Shown: positions 48,553 through 57,316 of the stretch, piece by piece
Position numbering within the stretch: the first letter of the stretch is position 1
Layout of the letters: each line of letters begins with the position of its first letter
NCBI GenBank assembly: GCA_964252015.1
Contig: CAXULW010000008.1
Coordinates: forward strand, 99,443-163,442
Reading direction: 5' to 3'
DNA: 64,000 nucleotides
Source: CAXSBR01 sp964252015
GTDB taxonomy: Bacteria > Actinomycetota > Actinomycetes > Mycobacteriales > Jatrophihabitantaceae
Made by a program: the position numbers and the translations under genes
The notes under the pieces: generated by a model
Told to the model about the DNA's origin: nothing
What the model saw: only the letters and a program-made list of their open reading frames with translations
Database searches by the model: none

Positions 48553-49731
48553 GTGCCGGTCGCACCGGGGGCGACCCAGGATGAGCGTCCGGATGTCGGG
48601 TGGTCGGCCAAGCTCGGCGCTGCCCTGGCCGGGGGCGTGGTGTCCTCGGTGTATCAGCCCATCGTCGACCTCGCCCGAGGCACCACGGTCGGCTACGAAG
48701 CGCTGGCCCGCTTCGCCGGGTTTGCCGAGCGCAACCCCGAGAAGTGGTTTGCCGCCGCGCGGGTGCTGGGGTGCCACGCCGAACTCGAGGCCGTTGCCCT
48801 ACGCACCGCCCTGAGCGCGCGCAAGGACCTTCCGCGCAACAGCTTCCTCACCGTGAACGTCTCGCCGGACCTGCTCATGACCGAGACCATCCGCTCGGTG
48901 TGGCGCGACGAAGGCGACCTCGATGCCGTGGTCATCGAGCTCACCGAACAGGTCCCGATCGAGTCTTATACCGCACTCGAAGGCGATCTGGCCGGCTTGC
49001 GTGGAGCCGGCGCTCTGATCGCGGTGGACGACGCGGGCGCCGGTTACGCCGGCCTTCGCCACCTGCTCGCCTTGCGCCCGTCGATCATCAAGCTCGACCG
49101 GGAGCTGATCAAGGACGTCGATCTCGACGAGGCCAAGCTCGCCCTGGTGGAAATGGTCGGGACCTTCGCCGGACGGGTGGACGCCTGGCTGCTGGCCGAA
49201 GGCGTGGAGCGGGCCGGCGAACTGGACGCACTGGTCTCCCTCGGGGTCCCGTTGGCCCAGGGTTATCTGCTGGCCCGGCCGGGGCCGGGCTGGCCGCAGG
49301 TCGACGTTGATGTCGCGCTGCGCCTGGCCGCCGGCGCTGGGGTCGGCGTCGGGGTCGGCTCGGTGGACGGAGTTCGCGCAAACGTCGTCCGCCACCTGGT
49401 GCAGGTCGTCCCGACGGTGACGTCGGTCGGCGCCGCGGCGCGATTGTTCGCCGACGACTCCACCCATACCGTGGTGGTCGTCGACCACCACGGGAGGCCG
49501 TTGACGGTCTACACGCCGGACACGGCGTACCTCGCCACCGCCGAGCCGGGAATGCGGGTCAACCTCGACACACCAATCGCCCAGGCCCTCCTGCGGGCCA
49601 TCACTCGCGACAGTTCGCACCGTTACCAACCGCTGATGTGTACGGACAACGCGGGGCGATTCATCGGAGTAGTAGCCATGGAGCGGTTGATCCACGCCGC
49701 GACGAACGGCGCTGTTCCCGCGGGAACCTAG
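48553..49731 (+). CDS. EAL-domain c-di-GMP phosphodiesterase with CBS-like C-terminus
   Basis: A protein of about 392 residues from GTG 48553, 4 bp after the DUF1059 stop. The frame from 48385 is rejected because it reads through DUF1059. The EAL domain (about 25-260) has GYEALARF, LTVNVSPDLL, VIELTEQVPI, VDDAGAGYAGL, LLAEGVE and AQGYLLARP, so all catalytic and metal residues are intact. Residues about 290-390 look like a pair of CBS motifs (VVPTVTSVGAAARLFADDSTHTVVVVDHHGRP and DNAGRFIGVVAMERLI), which bind adenosyl nucleotides. It should hydrolyse c-di-GMP under nucleotide control. Confidence 0.88.
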   Translation: MPVAPGATQDERPDVGWSAKLGAALAGGVVSSVYQPIVDLARGTTVGYEALARFAGFAERNPEKWFAAARVLGCHAELEAVALRTALSARKDLPRNSFLTVNVSPDLLMTETIRSVWRDEGDLDAVVIELTEQVPIESYTALEGDLAGLRGAGALIAVDDAGAGYAGLRHLLALRPSIIKLDRELIKDVDLDEAKLALVEMVGTFAGRVDAWLLAEGVERAGELDALVSLGVPLAQGYLLARPGPGWPQVDVDVALRLAAGAGVGVGVGSVDGVRANVVRHLVQVVPTVTSVGAAARLFADDSTHTVVVVDHHGRPLTVYTPDTAYLATAEPGMRVNLDTPIAQALLRAITRDSSHRYQPLMCTDNAGRFIGVVAMERLIHAATNGAVPAGT

Positions 49732-49808
49732 CGGCCCCAGCTGTCTTCACCAGGACCTCTCGACGCGATCGTGCACCGTCATTCACCGCCGGATCCGACC
49801 CGGTCCAA

Positions 49809-50912
49809 TTAGCCTTCGCGGGCGAGCAGCTCCCGCGCCTCGCGGGCGATCTGCAGATCCTCGCGGGCGGAGATGACGACGGTCCGCACCGTCGCGTCGG
49901 TAGTGCTCACATCGACGTCGCTGCTGACGTCGTCGTTGCTGTCGCCGACGGCCACGCCGAGGTGGCCCAGGCGGTCGGTGGCCAGACGGCGCACCCGGGA
50001 CGAGTGTTCGCCGATGCCGCCGGTGAAGGCGAGGACGTCGATACCGCCGAGGGTCGCGGTCATGGCCGCGATACCGGCCACGAGGCGGTGGGTGTACACG
50101 TCCAGCCCGAGCTGGGCGTCGACGTCGCCACGGTCGGCCGCGGATTCCACGGCGCGCATGTCGGCGCTGCCGGTCAGGGCGAGCAGGCCGGACTGGTGTT
50201 CCAATGCGGCGGCGACCGCGTGTGGAGCCAGGTGCTCGTGTTCTTCCAGCCACAGCACCAACCCGGGGTCGACGCTGCCGGATCGGGTGGCCATGACCAG
50301 GCCCTCCAACGGCGTGAAGCCCATCGTCGTGTCGACGCTGCGACCGTCGCGGACGGCGGCCAGCGAGGCGCCGGCACCAAGGTGAGCGGTGACGATGCGC
50401 GAGTCGGCCAGCGGCCGGCCGACGAGCTGCGCGGCGCGGCGCGAGCAGTAGGCGTGCGACAGGCCGTGGAACCCGTACCGACGGATGCCGTAGCGGGTCC
50501 GCCATTCGCGCGGGATGGCGTAGGTGGCCGCGGCGGTCGGGATGGTGGCGTGGAACGCGGTGTCGAAGCAGGCCACCGCGGGCACCCCGGGGAACAGCCC
50601 GGACACCGCGTCCAGCGCGGCCAGGGACTTGGGCTGGTGCAGCGGGGCCAGGTCGGTCAGGTCGCGTAGCTGCGCCTCCACGTCCGGGGTGATCCGGACC
50701 GCTTCGGCGAACAACGTGCCCCCGTGCACGATCCGGTGACCGACAGCATCCGGTGCGGTCCAGCCGGACACCAGGCGGCCGAGCTCGTCGGCGTCGATGC
50801 CGTCAGCGCCGACCTCGAGGTCGGCTTGCTCCTCGGGGGTATCCCCCTCGCCGAGCAGGCCGACCTTGAGGCTGGATGACCCCGCGTTGACGGTGAGTAC
50901 CCGCGCGCTCAC
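49809..50912 (-). CDS. ackA: Acetate kinase
   Basis: A 367-residue acetate kinase. Motifs are NAGSSSLKVGL near 8, HRIVHGGTLF near 58, CFDTAFHATIP, RYGFHGLSH, TAHLGAGASLA, GFTPLEGLVMATRSGSVDP and FTGGIGEHS. It is somewhat shorter than the usual 390-400 residues. It converts acetyl phosphate from the phosphoketolase to acetate with ATP formation. Its start overlaps the xfp stop (ATGA). Confidence 0.95.
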   Translation of the reverse strand: MSARVLTVNAGSSSLKVGLLGEGDTPEEQADLEVGADGIDADELGRLVSGWTAPDAVGHRIVHGGTLFAEAVRITPDVEAQLRDLTDLAPLHQPKSLAALDAVSGLFPGVPAVACFDTAFHATIPTAAATYAIPREWRTRYGIRRYGFHGLSHAYCSRRAAQLVGRPLADSRIVTAHLGAGASLAAVRDGRSVDTTMGFTPLEGLVMATRSGSVDPGLVLWLEEHEHLAPHAVAAALEHQSGLLALTGSADMRAVESAADRGDVDAQLGLDVYTHRLVAGIAAMTATLGGIDVLAFTGGIGEHSSRVRRLATDRLGHLGVAVGDSNDDVSSDVDVSTTDATVRTVVISAREDLQIAREARELLAREG

Positions 50913-53296
50913 TCCGGTCGAGCGGCCACTGGAAAGGTCCAGCCGCTGATGGCCGGATCGTCCTCACCGTGCTCACGCGTATAAACCCGCGCGGCCAGGC
51001 GGACGTCGGCCATCTGCTGGCGCAGGTTGGCGCAGCGGCTGCCCAGGGACGGCACCCGGTCGATGACGTCCATGACCAGATGGAAGCGGTCCAGGTCGTT
51101 GAGCATCACCATGTCGAACGGGGTCGTCGTGGTGCCCTCCTCCTTGTAGCCGCGCACATGCATGTTGTGGTGGTTGTTGCGCCGGTACGTCAGGCGATGG
51201 ATCACCGACGGGTAGCCGTGGAAGGCGAACACGATCGGCTTGTCCGGCGTGAACAACGCGTCGAAGTCGCGGTCGGACAACCCGTGCGGGTGCTCGGTGG
51301 CGGGTTCCAGCCGCATGAGGTCGACCACGTTGATCACGCGCACCTTGAGCTCGGGCAGGTAGGTCCGCAGCAGGTCAGCCGCGGCCAGCGTTTCCAGGGT
51401 CGGGATGTCGCCGGCGCAGGCCAGCACGACGTCGGGCTCGGAGTCGGTGTTGCCGGCCCACGGCCAGATGCCCAGACCGCGGGTGCAGTGGGCGATGGCC
51501 TCGTCCATGGTCAGGTACGTCAGCGCCGGTTGCTTGCCGGCGATCACGAGGTTGACGTAGTTGCGGCTGCGCAGGCAGTGATCGGCCACCGAGAGCAGGG
51601 TGTTGCTGTCCGGGGGCAGGTAGACGCGCACGATCTCGGACTTCTTGTTGATCACGTGGTCGATGAAACCCGGGTCCTGGTGAGAGAAGCCGTTGTTGTC
51701 CTGGCGCCAGACGTGGGACGACAGCAGGTAGTTCAACGAGGCGATCGGCGCCCGCCACGGAATCTGGCGGGTGACCTTGAGCCACTTGGCGTGTTGGTTG
51801 AACATCGAGTCGACGATGTGAATGAAGGCCTCGTAGCAGTTGAACAACCCGTGCCGGCCGGTGAGCAGGTAGCCCTCGAGCCAGCCCTGGCACAGGTGTT
51901 CCGAAAGAACCTCCATGACCCGGCCGTCCACGGCGAGGTGGTCATCACCCGCCAGCGTCTCGGCGTTCCAGGCGCGGTCGGTCCGCTCGAACACCGGGCC
52001 CAACCGGTTCGACACGGTCTCGTCCGGACCCATCAACCGGAACCGGTCCGGGTTGCTCGCGATGATGTCGCGCAGGAAGTTACCGAGTACCCGGGTGGCC
52101 TCGCTCGTCCCGACCCCGGGGTGTTCGACGGTCACCGCGTAGTCCCGGAAGTCCGGCATGGCCAGCTCGCGCAGCAACAGCCCGCCGTTGGCGTGCGGAT
52201 TGGCGCTCATCCGACGGTTGCCCGATGGGGCCAGGGATTGCAGCTCGTCGATCAGTCGACCGGTGGCGTCGAACAGCTCGTCGGGGCGGTAACTGCGCAG
52301 CCATTCCTCGAGCTGGGCGCGGTGGACCGGGTTGGTTCGGGTCTCGGACAGCGGCACCTGATGGGCGCGCCAGGTGCCCTCGACGGGCAGCCCGTCGACG
52401 ATCTTGGGCCCGGTCCACCCCTTCGGTGTGCGCAGCACGATCATCGGCCAGCGCGGGCGGTCGGCATTGCTGCCGTCGCGAGCCTGCCGCTGGATCTCGG
52501 CGATGTCGTCGAGCACCCGGTCCATGGTCGCGGCCAGCAGGTGGTGCACCACCATCGGGTCGTCGCCGCTGACGAAGTGCGGTTCGTAGCCGTAGCCTCG
52601 CATCAGCTCGGCCAGCTCGGTCTCGGGGATGCGGGCGAGAACGGTCGGGTTGGCGATCTTGTACCCGTTCAGGTGCAGCACCGGCAGCACCGCGCCGTCG
52701 CGAGCCGGGTTGAGAAACTTGTTGGAGTGCCAGCTCGCGGCCAGCGGCCCCGTCTCGGCTTCACCATCACCGATCACACACACCGCGAGCAGATCGGGGT
52801 TGTCGAACACGGCACCGTAGGCGTGCACCAGGGCGTACCCGAGTTCCCCGCCCTCGTGGATCGAACCCGGTGTCTCCGGCGCGACGTGGCTGGGAATGCC
52901 GCCGGGGAAGGAGAACTGCCGGAACAACGCCGCCATCCCGTCCTCGTCGCGACCGACCCCGGAGTAGACCTCGCTGTACGTACCGTCCAGGTAGGCGTTG
53001 GCGACGAGACCTGGACCGCCGTGGCCCGGTCCGGTGATGTAGAGCGTGTTGAGGTCGCGTTCCTTGATCACCCGGTTCAGGTGCGCGTACAGCAGGTTCA
53101 GGCCGGGCGTGGTACCCCAGTGGCCGAGCAGCCGCGGCTTGACGTGCTCGGCCAACAGCGGTTCGCGCAGAAGTGGGTTGCCCAGCAGGTAGATCTGGCC
53201 GACGGACAGGTAGTTGGCCGCGCGCCAGTAGGCATCGATCAGCTCCAGGTCGCGCTGGCCGTAGGTGCGTTCCGGTCGGATCTCGAGATCGGTCAC
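50909..53296 (-). CDS. xfp: Xylulose-5-phosphate/fructose-6-phosphate phosphoketolase
   Basis: A 795-residue thiamine-diphosphate enzyme of family length. Visible family motifs are TGPGHGGPGLVAN near 92, HEGGELGYALVHAYG near 150, VIGDGEAETGPLAASWHSNKF near 178 and the C-terminal FAFHGYPSVIHRLTYRR. It cleaves sugar phosphates to acetyl phosphate and a shorter sugar phosphate, a carbon-saving bypass. Start is GTG 53296 with GGAGA upstream. Co-transcribed with ackA, forming acetate and ATP. Confidence 0.96.
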   Translation of the reverse strand: MTDLEIRPERTYGQRDLELIDAYWRAANYLSVGQIYLLGNPLLREPLLAEHVKPRLLGHWGTTPGLNLLYAHLNRVIKERDLNTLYITGPGHGGPGLVANAYLDGTYSEVYSGVGRDEDGMAALFRQFSFPGGIPSHVAPETPGSIHEGGELGYALVHAYGAVFDNPDLLAVCVIGDGEAETGPLAASWHSNKFLNPARDGAVLPVLHLNGYKIANPTVLARIPETELAELMRGYGYEPHFVSGDDPMVVHHLLAATMDRVLDDIAEIQRQARDGSNADRPRWPMIVLRTPKGWTGPKIVDGLPVEGTWRAHQVPLSETRTNPVHRAQLEEWLRSYRPDELFDATGRLIDELQSLAPSGNRRMSANPHANGGLLLRELAMPDFRDYAVTVEHPGVGTSEATRVLGNFLRDIIASNPDRFRLMGPDETVSNRLGPVFERTDRAWNAETLAGDDHLAVDGRVMEVLSEHLCQGWLEGYLLTGRHGLFNCYEAFIHIVDSMFNQHAKWLKVTRQIPWRAPIASLNYLLSSHVWRQDNNGFSHQDPGFIDHVINKKSEIVRVYLPPDSNTLLSVADHCLRSRNYVNLVIAGKQPALTYLTMDEAIAHCTRGLGIWPWAGNTDSEPDVVLACAGDIPTLETLAAADLLRTYLPELKVRVINVVDLMRLEPATEHPHGLSDRDFDALFTPDKPIVFAFHGYPSVIHRLTYRRNNHHNMHVRGYKEEGTTTTPFDMVMLNDLDRFHLVMDVIDRVPSLGSRCANLRQQMADVRLAARVYTREHGEDDPAISGWTFPVAARPE

Positions 53297-53644
53297 GGGT
53301 ATGTCTCCAGTTTGCGGGAGGGCAGTGGGGGGACGAGCCGGGCGGCGGCGTGATCGACGGGGAGAACAGCGTTCATACGACGAACCTCGACCGGTTCACC
53401 GACGCGACGGTGACGGCACGGCGAATCTTCAAGGCACAGGCAGTGAATACGGGGTCCATGGCAATCCGCGACAGGTACGCGCCCGGCGTGCCTGGTGGTG
53501 AGCCGTGCGCTCGCGAGGCCGTTTTTGGCAGGCTCTCGGACCCAAGCCGGCTGCTACTCAGCCGACCCGAACTGTACGCCGGCCCCATGCCGGCCCAAGC
53601 CACCCGACCTGACCCCTGCGGTGGCTCCGCACGGGGATCGCCGG
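53297..53644. other. Intergenic region upstream of xfp
   Basis: About 350 bp between the gabD stop and the xfp start, both on the minus strand. No gene is supported on either strand. It presumably contains the xfp promoter; no clear hexamers were assigned. Confidence 0.45.
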
Positions 53645-55021
53645 TCAGCTGGCCGGGCTGTGGATGAGCTTCTTGTTGACGAACTCGTCGATGCCCAGCG
53701 GGCCGAGCTCGCGCCCGACGCCGGAACGCTTGGTGCCGCCGAACGGCAGCTCGGGCCCGCCGCCTTCGGCCTCGTTGATCCAGACCATGCCGGCATCGAT
53801 CCGGTCGGCGATGTCCAAGGCCAGCTGCTCGTCCTTGGCGAACACCGCGCCACCGAGCCCGAACGGCGTGTCGTTGGCGACCGCGATGGCTTCTTCCACG
53901 TCGGCGACCCGATAGACGACGGCGGCCGGGCCGAACAGCTCCTCGCGGAACGCCCGCATGCCCTCGGTGACCCCGGACAGCACCGTGGCCTCGACGAACG
54001 CGCCCGGCCGATCCACCCGGTGGCCACCGGTGTGCACAGTGGCCCCTTTGGCCACGGCGTCGTCGATCTGCTCGATCAGCGCTTTCGCGGCGGCCTCGGA
54101 GGACAGCGGTCCGTAGGTCGTGGCCGGGTCGGTCGGATCACCGGTGACCTGCGCGGCCATGCCCGCGGTGAATCCCTTGACGAACTCGTCGTAGACCGCG
54201 TCGGTGACGATCATCCGCTTGGAAGCGTTGCAGGACTGCCCGGCGTTCTCCATCCGCGCCGCCACCGCAGCCTTGGCCACCTCGGCGATGTCGTCGGCGT
54301 CGATGACGATGAACGGGTCCGATCCGCCGAGTTCGAGCACGACCTTCTTCAGGTTGGCCCCCGCCAGTTCGGCCACGGCGGTTCCGGCACGCTCGCTGCC
54401 GGTCACCGACACACCGGCCACTCGCGGGTCGGCGATGATCGTCGCGGCCTGGTCGTTGGTCGCGAAGACGTTGACGTACGCCCCTTGCGGCAGGCCGGCG
54501 TCGTGGAAGATCTTCTCCATCGCCAGCGCGGACTCCGGGCACTGCGGCGCGTGCTTGAGCAGGATGGTGTTGCCGATCATCAGGTTGGGACCAGCGAACC
54601 GAGCGACCTGGTAGTAGGGGAAGTTCCACGGCATGATGCCGAGCAGCGGCCCGATCGGCGAACGGCGCACGATCGCGGTGCCGCCGGTGTCACTGCGCAG
54701 CGGCTCGTCCTTCAGCAGCTCCTCGGCATTGTCGGCGTAGTACTGGTAGATCGACGCGGAGAACTCGACCTCGCCGATCGCGTCGGCCGTGGTCTTGCCC
54801 ATTTCGCGCGTGATCAGCGCGGCCAGTTCTTCCTTGCGGTCCAGGTGCAGTTGCGCGACCCGGCCGATGATGGCGGCCCGCTCCGCCTTGGTCGCCCGCC
54901 GCCACGACACGAACGCCTGGGCCGCGTCGGCGACGGCCTGCTCGATCTGGGCGTCGGTCGCGGTGTCGTACTCGCTCTCGGTCTCACCGGTGGCCGGGTT
55001 GACGACCTGGTACAGGCTCAC
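53645..55021 (-). CDS. gabD: NAD(P)-dependent succinate-semialdehyde dehydrogenase
   Basis: A 458-residue aldehyde dehydrogenase starting with GTG 55021 after AGAGGAG. Catalytic residues are Asn in MPWNFPYYQVARF (near 130), Glu in VVLELGGSDPFIV (near 228) and Cys in ENAGQSCNASKRMI (near 262). The QSCNASKR context and family length suit succinate-semialdehyde dehydrogenase. It oxidises succinate semialdehyde to succinate. Monocistronic here. Confidence 0.85.
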   Translation of the reverse strand: MSLYQVVNPATGETESEYDTATDAQIEQAVADAAQAFVSWRRATKAERAAIIGRVAQLHLDRKEELAALITREMGKTTADAIGEVEFSASIYQYYADNAEELLKDEPLRSDTGGTAIVRRSPIGPLLGIMPWNFPYYQVARFAGPNLMIGNTILLKHAPQCPESALAMEKIFHDAGLPQGAYVNVFATNDQAATIIADPRVAGVSVTGSERAGTAVAELAGANLKKVVLELGGSDPFIVIDADDIAEVAKAAVAARMENAGQSCNASKRMIVTDAVYDEFVKGFTAGMAAQVTGDPTDPATTYGPLSSEAAAKALIEQIDDAVAKGATVHTGGHRVDRPGAFVEATVLSGVTEGMRAFREELFGPAAVVYRVADVEEAIAVANDTPFGLGGAVFAKDEQLALDIADRIDAGMVWINEAEGGGPELPFGGTKRSGVGRELGPLGIDEFVNKKLIHSPAS

Positions 55022-55124
55022 GTCTGCTCCTCTGGGTATCGCACGATCTCGGGCGTGCCATGACACTAACCTGGCGTCAGCGCCGTCTGGTCTGCGTCCT
55101 TCACCTGCTTCACGAGGAGTACCT

Positions 55125-55253
55125 ATGTGGCTGTTTCTGTCCCGGCGGATCCGGACCTGGCTGATACTTGCCGTCGGCGTTCCGCTCGCCCGACTCGTGG
55201 TTCGCAAGGTGTCGGCGTTCGTGTCGGCCCGCCGCGGGGGTGGTGCGCAGTGA
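55125..55253 (+). CDS. Small membrane protein
   Basis: A 42-residue protein (MWLFLSRRIRTWLILAVGVP, then a basic tail) with one membrane helix and GAGGAGT before the ATG at 55125. Its stop overlaps the start of the DUF2218 gene, so it is translated. Function unknown. Confidence 0.7.
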   Translation: MWLFLSRRIRTWLILAVGVPLARLVVRKVSAFVSARRGGGAQ

Positions 55254-55639
55254 CCGCAGATCCGGCCGCGGCGGCGGCTGCGGACAAGGCCGCAACGAGT
55301 TCGGCCACGGTTGCCACCGATCGGCCGGGCCGGTACGGCAAACAGCTGGCTGCGCACCTCGGCCGGCGCGCTTCGTCCTCCTGGGACGACGACGCGGGCA
55401 CCGGCGAGATCACTTTCCCGTTCGGCCGGGCCGAGCTGACCGCGCAGGATGGCGCGCTACACCTGTTCGTGGCGGGCCGCCCGGACGCCGAACCCGACCT
55501 GCAGGGGGCGGCGGGACTGGACCGGCTCGAGGACGTGGTCGGTCGGCACCTGGTTCGCTTCGGCACCAAGGACGAGCTCGTGGTGCAGTGGGACCGCTCG
55601 GACGGTACGACTGGCAGCCGGCAGCAACTGGTCGAGTAG
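55250..55639 (+). CDS. DUF2218 family protein
   Basis: A 129-residue protein starting with GTG 55250 inside the preceding gene's end. The pattern ATDRPGRYGKQLAAHLGRR, ITFPFGRAELTAQDGALHLFV and LEDVVGRHLVRFGTKDELVVQW is that of DUF2218, a small actinobacterial family often near iron-uptake genes. No function is established. Its stop abuts the convergent DUF1345-like gene. Confidence 0.85.
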   Translation: MTADPAAAAAADKAATSSATVATDRPGRYGKQLAAHLGRRASSSWDDDAGTGEITFPFGRAELTAQDGALHLFVAGRPDAEPDLQGAAGLDRLEDVVGRHLVRFGTKDELVVQWDRSDGTTGSRQQLVE

Positions 55640-56383
55640 TTACTTCAGGGTTCCCACGGCGCGAGCGATGACGAGCAGCGAGGTCAGCAACGCGGCGGTC
55701 GCCTCGATGCCCATGAAGATCTTGGCCCGGCTGGTCAGCGGCATCGTGTCGGTCGGGCTGAATGCGCTCGAGTTGGTCGTCGACACGTAGAGGTAATCGA
55801 CGAACGTCGGTGCCCAGTCCGCGATCTTGCTGGAACCGGCCGCCACCTCGACCACCGTGTCATGGTCCTCGTCGTGGGTGAATCGGAAGTCGGCCAGCGG
55901 CAGCTTGTCGCGAGCCAGCGTGCCGCGGGCGACCGGACCGCCGCGGTCGAGGCTCCAGAACAGCAGCGCGAATGCGATCACGTTGGTGGTCCATACCTGC
56001 AGGGCCGCGAGCAGCAGCGACCGCCCAGCCACGGGCGCGCTCACCAGCTGGTGCACAAGGAACCCCAGCGCGGTCAGGTTGGTGACGATGACCACGGTGA
56101 TGAGCGCCAGCGACGACACCCGCGAAACCCTGGTCTCGCGGGTGATGCGTCGCGGATTGGTGGCTACCAGTGCGACCAACAGGACGATCTCCAGACCCGG
56201 GATCAGCAACCGCGGTCCGAGCAGCAGTTTCTCGGGCAGGAGCGCGTAGAGCACTACGGCGACGATGATGGCGATCGCGGGCGGGAAGCGGTCCTCACCC
56301 CGGGCGTCACCCCGGTGACCATGCCCGGCGTGCGCCTGCCCGGCCGGTAGCTCCATGGCGGTGCCTTCGCTGTTCGAGGTCAT
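55640..56383 (-). CDS. DUF1345-like membrane protein
   Basis: A 247-residue protein. After a His-rich soluble start (QAHAGHGHRGDARGEDRFPP) there are about six membrane helices. The conserved signature WAPTFVDYLYVSTTNSSAFSPTDTMPL near residue 190 marks the DUF1345 family, related in layout to small ion-channel proteins. Function unproven; a role in ion flow is possible. Confidence 0.8.
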   Translation of the reverse strand: MTSNSEGTAMELPAGQAHAGHGHRGDARGEDRFPPAIAIIVAVVLYALLPEKLLLGPRLLIPGLEIVLLVALVATNPRRITRETRVSRVSSLALITVVIVTNLTALGFLVHQLVSAPVAGRSLLLAALQVWTTNVIAFALLFWSLDRGGPVARGTLARDKLPLADFRFTHDEDHDTVVEVAAGSSKIADWAPTFVDYLYVSTTNSSAFSPTDTMPLTSRAKIFMGIEATAALLTSLLVIARAVGTLK

Positions 56384-56479
56384 GATCCACAGCGTGCTCC
56401 ACCGCCGGGGCGACGCGGGTCAAGCACGGTCGTCGGCCACGTCACCGGTGAACCGGCCGCCGGTCGTTAGAGTGCGCTC

Positions 56480-57316
56480 GTGGTTGACGAACGCGACGTG
56501 GGACTGCCCGACGGGCGGGTCGTGCGGGTGCACGACAGCGGCGCTCCAGCCGATACGGCCCTGGCCGTGGTGTGGCACCACGGTTCACCACAGACCGGGG
56601 CGCTGCTGGATCCGGTGCTGAGCGCGGCGTCGGCCCGCGGCATCCGCGTGGTGTCCTACGGTCGCCCGAGCTACGGCGGCTCGACACCCCGCCCGGGTCG
56701 CGACGTCGCGTCGGCCGGGTCCGACGTCGCGTACATAGCGGACGCCCTGGGCATCGGGCGTTTCGCCGCCGTGGGCGCCTCCGGCGGCGGCCCGCACGCC
56801 CTGGCCTGTGCCGCGGCGTCGCCGGACCGCGTCGTGGGCGTGGTCACCCTCGCCGGGATCGCGCCGTACACCGACGAGTTCGACTGGTGGGCGGGGATGG
56901 CCGACAGCAGCGGCCTGCGGGCGGCCACGTCCGGGCGGGAAGCCCGCGCCCGCCACGCGGAAACAGCCACGTTCAACCCGGACATCTTCACGCCGGCGGA
57001 TTGGGCCGCGCTGGACGGCACCTGGTCGTCTCTCGGTGCCGACGCCGGTCGGGCGGGCGCCGCCGGGGACGACGGACTGGTCGACGACGACGTCGCCTTC
57101 GTCAACCCGTGGGGGTTCGAGCTCGCAGACGTCGAGGCCCCCGTGCTGGTCGTGCACAGTGGCCGGGATCGCGTCATCCCGCCGGCGCATGCGCAATGGC
57201 TGGTGCAGGCCTGCCGCTTCGGCGAGCACTGGCTGCGCCCGGCTGATGGGCACATCTCCGTCCTGAACGCCGTCCCGGTGAGCCTGGACTGGCTCGTCGA
57301 CCGGGTCAGATCTTGA
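56480..57316 (+). CDS. Alpha/beta-hydrolase fold protein
   Basis: A 278-residue hydrolase. The nucleophile elbow is GASGGGPHA (Ser near 98), the acid is Asp in VVHSGRDRVIPP (near 228), and the base is His in RPADGHISVL (near 255). The oxyanion region is VWHHGSPQTG. Start GTG 56480. Substrate cannot be told from sequence. It overlaps the convergent APC permease gene by 11 bp. Confidence 0.85.
   Translation: MVDERDVGLPDGRVVRVHDSGAPADTALAVVWHHGSPQTGALLDPVLSAASARGIRVVSYGRPSYGGSTPRPGRDVASAGSDVAYIADALGIGRFAAVGASGGGPHALACAAASPDRVVGVVTLAGIAPYTDEFDWWAGMADSSGLRAATSGREARARHAETATFNPDIFTPADWAALDGTWSSLGADAGRAGAAGDDGLVDDDVAFVNPWGFELADVEAPVLVVHSGRDRVIPPAHAQWLVQACRFGEHWLRPADGHISVLNAVPVSLDWLVDRVRS

Noticed and set aside
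50969..53353. 794-codon plus-strand frame opposite xfp
   Set aside because: Antisense mirror of the phosphoketolase with His/Val/Gln-rich composition and no motifs.
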